Assembly (NCBI GenBank): GCA_052379845.1
Contig: JBQTCF010000015.1
Reading direction: 5' to 3' (one strand)
DNA length: 64,000 bases
Source of the DNA: Roseinatronobacter sp052379845
GTDB taxonomy: Bacteria; Pseudomonadota; Alphaproteobacteria; Rhodobacterales; Rhodobacteraceae
Each line of letters opens with the position of its first letter. Within the stretch, counting starts at the first letter, position 1. Both the position numbers and the translations under genes were made by a program. Of the stretch, positions 58,724-64,000 are shown piece after piece. The notes under the pieces were generated by a model that saw nothing but the letters and a program-made list of their open reading frames with translations, did not search any database and had not been told where the DNA came from.

Positions 58724-61564
58724 ATGACCTATACCCCCACGGATTATAACCCCTATGATTTTGCCAATCGCCGCCATATCGGGCCAACGCCCGAAGAAAT
58801 GGCGCAGATGCTTGACGCGCTTGGATGTGACAGTCTGGACCAGTTGATTGACCAGACCATTCCCGCCGATCTGCGCCAGCCTGACGCGCTGACATGGGCG
58901 CCCCTGTCGGAGGGTGAATTGCTGGCAAAATTGCGGGCCGTGGGGGAAAAAAACCGCGTCATGACCAGCCTTATCGGGCAGGGCTATTATGGCACGGTGA
59001 CCCCGCCTGCAATTCTGCGCAATATCTTTGAAAACCCCGCATGGTATACAGCATACACGCCCTATCAGCCGGAAATTGCCCAAGGGCGGCTGGAAGCGTT
59101 GCTGAATTTCCAGACCATGGTTGCGGACCTGACCGGCCTGCCGGTTGCCAATGCATCCTTGCTGGACGAATCCACCGCCTGCGCCGAAGCCATGGTCATG
59201 GCGCAGCGCGTGGCCAGGTCCAAAGCGGCGGCGTTTTTCGTGGATGAAAATTGCCATCCCCAGAATATTGCCGTCATGCAGACCCGCGCCGCCCCGTTGG
59301 GCATTGAAATCATTGTGGGGGCACCGGAAACGCTGCAGCCCGATCAGGTGTTTGGCGCGATATTCCAGTATCCCGGCACTTACGGCGATTTGCGTGATTT
59401 CACACCGCAAATCGCGGCCTTGCATGATGCCAAGGCGCTGGCCATCATGGCAACCGACCTGTTGGCGCTTACCATGATCCGCGAACCGGGCCACCTTGGG
59501 GCCGATATTGCGGTGGGGTCTGCGCAGCGTTTCGGGGTGCCTATGGGCTATGGGGGGCCGCATGCCGCGTTCATGTCCTGCCGCGACGATTATAAGCGCG
59601 CCATGCCCGGACGGATTGTCGGCGTCAGCATTGATGCGCGCGGCAATCGTGCCTACCGGCTGTCGCTGCAAACCCGCGAACAGCATATCCGCCGCGAGAA
59701 GGCGACAAGCAATGTCTGCACCGCGCAAGCGCTTCTGGCGGTCATGGCGTCCATGTATGCGGTGTTTCATGGTCCCAAGGGGCTGCGCGCCATTGCGGAA
59801 CGGGTGCATTTCCGCACCCAGCGCCTGTATCATGCGCTGCGCGCGGCGGGCGCGCGGGTGGTGGTCAAGGATTTCTTTGACACTATCACAGTTGATGTCG
59901 GTGTGGGGCAGGCGGGTATATTGGCCGCCGCACGTCAGGAAGGGCTGAACCTGCGCAAGATTGGCACCACGCATGTGGGCATTTCGCTGGATGAAACCAC
60001 CGATGAGCGGGTCTTGATTTCCGTGTTGCGGGTGTTTGGCATTGAAGGCGTGCCGCCCCACCGGGCGCAACTGGGGTTTGACGATGCGTTCCTGCGCCAA
60101 AGCGGGTATCTGGACCACCCGATTTTCCATATGAACCGCGCTGAAACGGAAATGATGCGCTATATGCGCCGCCTGTCCGACCGCGACCTGGCACTTGACC
60201 GCGCCATGATCCCGCTTGGGTCTTGCACCATGAAGCTGAACGCGGCGGCGGAAATGATTCCGCTGTCCTGGCCGGAATTTTCCAGCCTGCACCCGTTTTG
60301 CCCGCCCGATCAGGCACAGGGCTATGCGCAGGCGATTTCGGACCTGAAGACGAAACTGTGCGAAATCACTGGCTATGACGCCATGTCGATGCAACCCAAT
60401 TCGGGCGCGCAGGGCGAATATGCGGGGCTGTTGACGATTCAGGCCTATCACCGCGCGCGCGGTCAGGGGCACCGCGATATTTGCCTGATTCCCGTGTCGG
60501 CCCATGGCACCAACCCCGCCAGTGCGCAGATGTGCGGCATGAAGGTGGTTGTCGTCAAATCCAGCGCAAACGGCGATGTGGATCTGGATGATTTCCGCGA
60601 AAAGGCCGCAAAAGCCGGCGACAGGCTGGCGGCTTGCATGATAACCTATCCCAGCACGCACGGGGTGTTTGAACAAACTGTGCGCGAGGTGTGCCAGATC
60701 ACCCATGATCATGGCGGGCAGGTCTATATTGACGGGGCGAACCTGAATGCCATGGTGGGGCTGGTCAAACCGGGTGAAATTGGCGGCGATGTCAGCCATC
60801 TGAACTTGCATAAGACATTTGCCATTCCCCATGGCGGGGGTGGCCCCGGCATGGGACCGATTGGCGTGAAGGCCCATCTGGCGCCCTTCCTGCCGGGGCA
60901 TCCCGAAACCGGCGGCGCCGAAGGCCCGGTTTCGGCGGCACCTTACGGGTCGGCGTCCATTTTGCTGATTTCATGGGCCTATTGCCTGATGATGGGGGGC
61001 GCGGGCCTGACGCAAGCCACGCGCGTGGCAATTCTGAACGCCAATTACATCGCGGCGCGGTTGCGCGGGGCTTATGATATTTTGTTCATGGGCAACAAGG
61101 GCCGCGTGGCGCATGAATGCATCATTGACACCCGCCCCTTCGCCAAGGCCGGAATTACTGTGGATGATATCGCCAAACGCTTGATTGATAACGGCTTTCA
61201 CGCGCCAACCATGAGCTGGCCTGTTTCGGGCACGCTGATGGTCGAACCCACAGAATCGGAAACCAAGGCCGAGATTGACCGCTTCATCACGGCACTTCTG
61301 GCCATCCGCGAAGAAATTCGCGCGGTCGAGGATGGAACGATCGATGCGGACAACAACCCGCTGAAACACGCCCCCCACACGGTCGAGGATTTGGTGGCTG
61401 ACTGGGACCGCCCCTATTCGCGCGAAACAGGCTGCTTCCCGCCTGCCAGCTTTCGGGGGGACAAATACTGGCCACCTGTGGGGCGCGTGGACAATGTGTT
61501 CGGGGACCGCAACCTTGTGTGCACCTGTCCGCCTGTGGAAAGCTACCTTGATGCAGCGGAATAA
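58724..61564 (+). CDS. gcvP: Glycine dehydrogenase (decarboxylating), P protein
   Basis: 946 residues, the single-chain form (N- and C-terminal homologous halves). PLP-dependent decarboxylation of glycine. The N-terminal half has RHIGPTPEEMAQML and YTPYQPEIAQGRLEALLNFQ; the C-terminal half carries the PLP lysine (about 697) in NLHKTFAIPHGGGGPG. Co-transcribed with gcvT and gcvH; 21 bases after gcvH. Long antisense open frames over it are shadows. Confidence 0.97.
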   Translation: MTYTPTDYNPYDFANRRHIGPTPEEMAQMLDALGCDSLDQLIDQTIPADLRQPDALTWAPLSEGELLAKLRAVGEKNRVMTSLIGQGYYGTVTPPAILRNIFENPAWYTAYTPYQPEIAQGRLEALLNFQTMVADLTGLPVANASLLDESTACAEAMVMAQRVARSKAAAFFVDENCHPQNIAVMQTRAAPLGIEIIVGAPETLQPDQVFGAIFQYPGTYGDLRDFTPQIAALHDAKALAIMATDLLALTMIREPGHLGADIAVGSAQRFGVPMGYGGPHAAFMSCRDDYKRAMPGRIVGVSIDARGNRAYRLSLQTREQHIRREKATSNVCTAQALLAVMASMYAVFHGPKGLRAIAERVHFRTQRLYHALRAAGARVVVKDFFDTITVDVGVGQAGILAAARQEGLNLRKIGTTHVGISLDETTDERVLISVLRVFGIEGVPPHRAQLGFDDAFLRQSGYLDHPIFHMNRAETEMMRYMRRLSDRDLALDRAMIPLGSCTMKLNAAAEMIPLSWPEFSSLHPFCPPDQAQGYAQAISDLKTKLCEITGYDAMSMQPNSGAQGEYAGLLTIQAYHRARGQGHRDICLIPVSAHGTNPASAQMCGMKVVVVKSSANGDVDLDDFREKAAKAGDRLAACMITYPSTHGVFEQTVREVCQITHDHGGQVYIDGANLNAMVGLVKPGEIGGDVSHLNLHKTFAIPHGGGGPGMGPIGVKAHLAPFLPGHPETGGAEGPVSAAPYGSASILLISWAYCLMMGGAGLTQATRVAILNANYIAARLRGAYDILFMGNKGRVAHECIIDTRPFAKAGITVDDIAKRLIDNGFHAPTMSWPVSGTLMVEPTESETKAEIDRFITALLAIREEIRAVEDGTIDADNNPLKHAPHTVEDLVADWDRPYSRETGCFPPASFRGDKYWPPVGRVDNVFGDRNLVCTCPPVESYLDAAE

Positions 61565-61667
61565 CGCCGCCAGATTTGGATGACCCAGCGGCCCCGCGAC
61601 ATGTGGGGGGCCGCGTTGCATTCAGGCAGCGGAAGATATGCGGATGGTGGTTTACTGGCTTGAAGGG

Positions 61668-61767
61668 GACGTGCGCCCTTGGATAAAGCCCGCGCTGTCG
61701 GCGGGCCGGGGTCTGCCGATCCGGCGTTATAGGGATGCAGTTTATCCAGGCGGCATATTCCTGAATT
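61668..61767 (-). repeat. Dispersed structured repeat, copy C (interrupted)
   Basis: Reverse complement matches the second half of copies A and B (including the CGGATCGGCAGACCCCGGCC block and a CCGCCTGGATAAACTGCAT segment) with only scattered differences. It stops exactly where the IS66 terminal GTAAGC begins at 61768, so the first half was cut off by the insertion and should lie beyond the right window edge. Confidence 0.78.
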
Positions 61768-61805
61768 GTAAGCATCCGCTGAAGACCGTGGCCGTGCGGT
61801 GTTGA

Positions 61806-62408
61806 TCAGAGGCGTTTGAGCGCAGCTTTTGGTTTACGCGGCTTCGGGGCCCACTTTTTGGCGAGACGCTCGAAGTTTTCGAGGATGCGGCCGATCTCTG
61901 CCTCATCGGGATCGAACTTCCCCCCATGCCATTCCAGCATCCGGTCGTGTTCTTCGTGCTTGGGGTCGGCCATGGCGTCAACGAAGTCGGCGTAGCCGGG
62001 GAACCCACCCACATCTTCAGGGGGACAAGCCCCGATAGCCCTGAAAAGACGCGGGTAGTCGGCACCCGGGATGGCATCATCGATTTTCTCGACCTTGATC
62101 ACATGGTGCCAGTTGTCGCCAAAGTCATAGATGTAATGGATGGTCTTGGTGCCGACATCTTCGAGGACATCGATCAGGCTGGTTTTGCTGGCGGGCAGCG
62201 GGCCATCATAATAGCCGTCAGGATCTGGCACGCCCCAGCCAACGCCGCCGGCCCGGAACTCGTAAAGGTGGCTGTCGGTCCAGCCCATGGCGGCCTGGAT
62301 CACATCGTGCAGACGGTTCAGCTTGATCTTGATCGGCACATCGAAGCGCCGCAATACTTGGGGCTCGACGTCAGATAATGTCACCTTGAGGCGCGCAACC
62401 AGCGTCAT
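61806..62408 (-). CDS. Plasmid pRiA4b ORF-3 family protein (IS66 passenger)
   Basis: 200 residues of the pRiA4b ORF-3 family: RLKVTLSDVEPQVLRRFDVP, LHDVIQAAMGWTDSHLYEF, IHYIYDFGDNWHHVIKVEK, CPPEDVGGFPGYADFVDA. A compact fold of unknown function, common next to IS66 tnpC. The ATG overlaps the tnpC stop by 4 bases, so it was part of the element operon. Intact even though tnpC is broken. Confidence 0.88.
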   Translation of the reverse strand: MTLVARLKVTLSDVEPQVLRRFDVPIKIKLNRLHDVIQAAMGWTDSHLYEFRAGGVGWGVPDPDGYYDGPLPASKTSLIDVLEDVGTKTIHYIYDFGDNWHHVIKVEKIDDAIPGADYPRLFRAIGACPPEDVGGFPGYADFVDAMADPKHEEHDRMLEWHGGKFDPDEAEIGRILENFERLAKKWAPKPRKPKAALKRL

Positions 62409-64000
62409 GCGGCAATCCTCTTCAATTCAGTTGCGGCCTTCCAATGCCATGGCAGCAATTCATGCACGCGCGAGATCGGGATCTCCGGCAGGCGGGCGAG
62501 GACATCGGCCAGCCATGCCTGTGGGTCGATGTCATTCATCTTTGCCGTGACAATGAGGCTATACATGAACGCAGCCCTGTCGCCACCACGTTCGGATCCT
62601 GCAAAAAGCCACGACTTTCTGCCCAATGCGATGCCTCTGAGAGCGCGCTCGGCGGCATTGTTCGTCATGCATAGGCGCCCATCATCAAGGAATGCAGTGA
62701 AGGCGTCCCAGCGGCCCTCGCCGATGAGCATATAATTCATCGCCTTGGCGACAGGGTTGTGCTTTGACATCCGGGCCCTCTCGGCAAGCATCCAGTCATG
62801 CAGATCATTGACCAGCGGCGCGACCCGTTGCTGGCGGACCTCATAGCGCTCTGCGGCGGACAGGCCGGTGATTTCACGCTCGACGGCAAAGATCGCATCG
62901 ATCCGCGTCGCAGCGTCCAGCGCGATGGGAGATATCCCCTCTGCTACCTTCTTGCCCTTGCGGGCCCCGTTTTTGAAGATGGCGGCCTTGATATCTGCCA
63001 ACTCAAAAAACTTGCGTCTGGCATGGCTCCAGCACAGTGCTGCGCGCACCGGACCCGGGCTTCGATCTGCCAGATACAGATCATTATAGCCGCCATAGAC
63101 GTCCGACTGCAGCACACCCTGCCACCCGGCCAGATGCTTGTTGGGATGAATCATCTGACGATCAGGCGAGAACTTGAAGAAAGCCGCAGGCGGCGCGCCC
63201 CCATCCCACGGTCGATCATCACGCACATAGGTCCACAGCCGCGCAGTTTTGGTGCCGCACGCGCCAGAAGCGGAACGGTTGTGTCATCACCATGCAAACG
63301 GCCTGCGTCCAACACATGGCGTTCGATCAGCGCATGGATGGGAGCTAGCGCCACACAGGCATGCCCAATCAGGTCAGCCAGGGTGGACAGGCTGAGATCA
63401 ATCCCTTCACGTGCAATCCGCTCGGCTTGCCGGTTCAGTGGTTGGTGCTGGCCATATTTATCAAAGGCGATCATCGCGATCAGTTGCGGCCCGGCCTAAC
63501 CGCGCGGAATGGCGTGGAACGGGGCGGGTGGCTGGCTGATCTTCTCGCAGGCCCGACAGGTGAACTTCTCCCGCACGGTCTGGACCACCTTCCACTGACG
63601 GGGGATCACTTCCAGCGTCTCGGTGACATCCTCGCCCATCTTCACGATCCGGTCCGAGCCACAGCAGGTGCAACTGGTCGGCGCCTCAACCACCACACGT
63701 TCGCGCGGCAGGTGGTCGCGAAAGGGTTTGCGCACGGGCTTGCGCCGCGTGAAGGCACGCACGGTGCTGGTCTTGTCATGCGCTGCAGCTTGTTCAGCCG
63801 CCAGCGCATCTTCGGTGGCCGCGGCTTCCAATTCCTCAAGCTGCAATTCCAGCTGATCGATCAGTCGCGCGCGGCGCTCGGAGGAGATACCGTATTTGTC
63901 GCGCCGCAGTTTGGCGATCTCCAGCTTCAACTCCTGGATCATTGCCTCCGTGCAGGAGGCCAGGGCACGAACTTGCACCAATTCGGCTTCCGCCGCCTGT
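62405..64000 (-). pseudogene. tnpC: IS66 transposase TnpC, disrupted
   Basis: Three fragments of one TnpC. Fragment 1 (63496-64000, continuing past the edge) has the N-terminal leucine-zipper region EAMIQELKLEIAKLRRDKYG and the zinc finger CTCCGSD...FTCRACE. It ends in an in-frame TAG at 63496-63498 (PRG-stop-AGPQLIAM). Fragment 2 (63495 to about 63258) has the first catalytic Asp in LHGDDTTVPLLAR; there a one-base deletion near 63258 shifts the frame. Fragment 3 (about 63257-62405) carries YVRDDRPW, LQSDVYGGYNDLY, CWSHARRKFFEL and the C-terminal TNNAAERALRGIALGRKSWLFAGS. The DDE residues survive, but no full protein can be made without suppression and frameshifting. Confidence 0.9.

Larger units (their letters stand above)
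61768..64000 (-). mobile_element. IS66-family insertion sequence (partial, decayed)
   Basis: The element end at 61768 starts GTAAGCATCCGCTGAAGACC, matching the IS66-family terminal inverted repeat (GTAAGC...). Inside are a pRiA4b ORF-3-type gene and the tnpC transposase on the minus strand. Its other end, with tnpA and tnpB if present, lies outside the window. The transposase has a nonsense codon and a frameshift, so the copy is not autonomous. The expected 8-bp target duplication would be CCTGAATT (61760-61767). Confidence 0.85.

Noticed and set aside
58322..60901. 859-codon minus-strand open frame across gcvH/gcvP
   Set aside because: Antisense shadow of gcvP; His/Gln/Arg-rich composition and no domain.
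1..64000. tRNA, rRNA or CRISPR features
   Set aside because: Gaps were read for T-loop patterns and regular spaced repeats; none found by eye. A tRNAscan run would settle it.

Overview
The window is chromosomal DNA of an alphaproteobacterium, most likely a member of the Rhodobacterales/Rhodobacteraceae (phototrophic-bacteria/roseobacter side). The evidence is GC-rich coding sequence, the sciP-ctrA pair of cell-cycle regulators, ethylmalonyl-CoA mutase, a glcDEF glycolate oxidase, hisS-hisZ-hisG in one unit, the complete tol-pal/tilS/ftsH series, and a GTTC-N7-GTTC LexA box. I cannot name the genus. No rRNA, tRNA or CRISPR array was seen. The sequence is dense housekeeping DNA with accessory DNA at the right end.

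Layout. 1-1.6 kb: pth (cut by the window edge) and rplY. 1.7-4.3 kb: an FMN-dependent L-lactate-type dehydrogenase, a CoxG-like protein and a divergent GntR/FCD regulator with palindromic candidate operators. 4.4-4.6 kb: copy A of a structured dispersed repeat. 4.7-13.7 kb (minus): ybgC-tolQ-tolR-tolA-tolB-pal-cpoB-tilS-ftsH, the envelope-constriction machine followed by tRNA lysidine synthase and the membrane protease. 13.7-16.5 kb: pyrC, pyrE and an unknown protein. 17-21.1 kb: an exported unknown, rsmA, pdxA, mnmA. 21.3-22.4 kb: sciP, ctrA. 22.7-29.8 kb: ligA-recG, a 37-codon SOS-type membrane peptide gene, trmFO-gluQ and hisI. 29.9-36.8 kb: an IscU-like protein, GNAT, a TerB/J-domain protein, repeat copy B, an exported protein overlapping ppx, serS, a small ORF, a TfoX C-domain protein and a lytic transglycosylase. 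37-44.8 kb: ecm, a LysE/ArgO exporter, glcD-glcE-glcF and a secreted trypsin-like protease. 45-56.9 kb: hsp20, dnaB, hisS-hisZ-hisG, a P450 coupled to a membrane alpha/beta-hydrolase-like protein, a redoxin, a D-2-hydroxyacid dehydrogenase, an SH3 protein and a GGCT-like protein. 57-61.6 kb: a tandem glycine riboswitch controlling gcvT-gcvH-gcvP. 61.7-64 kb: truncated repeat copy C, interrupted by a decayed IS66 element that runs off the window.

Connections. Translation and tRNA maturation genes are frequent (pth, rplY, tilS, rsmA, mnmA, trmFO, gluQ, serS, hisS). DNA maintenance (ligA, recG, dnaB) and cell-cycle control (sciP, ctrA) sit nearby. Glycolate oxidation (glcDEF), a hydroxyacid dehydrogenase and glycine cleavage together fit C2-compound metabolism, and ecm fits the ethylmalonyl-CoA route for acetate assimilation.

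The most interesting signal is the short transcription unit at 26894-27187. It has a perfect alphaproteobacterial LexA box touching a TTGACA promoter element, a strong ribosome binding site, a 37-residue single-span membrane peptide and its own terminator. This is the architecture expected of an SOS-induced membrane toxin or division inhibitor. Second are the three-copy structured repeat, with base changes that keep G-U pairing and an IS66 insertion inside one copy, and a block of foreign-looking codon usage inside hisS.
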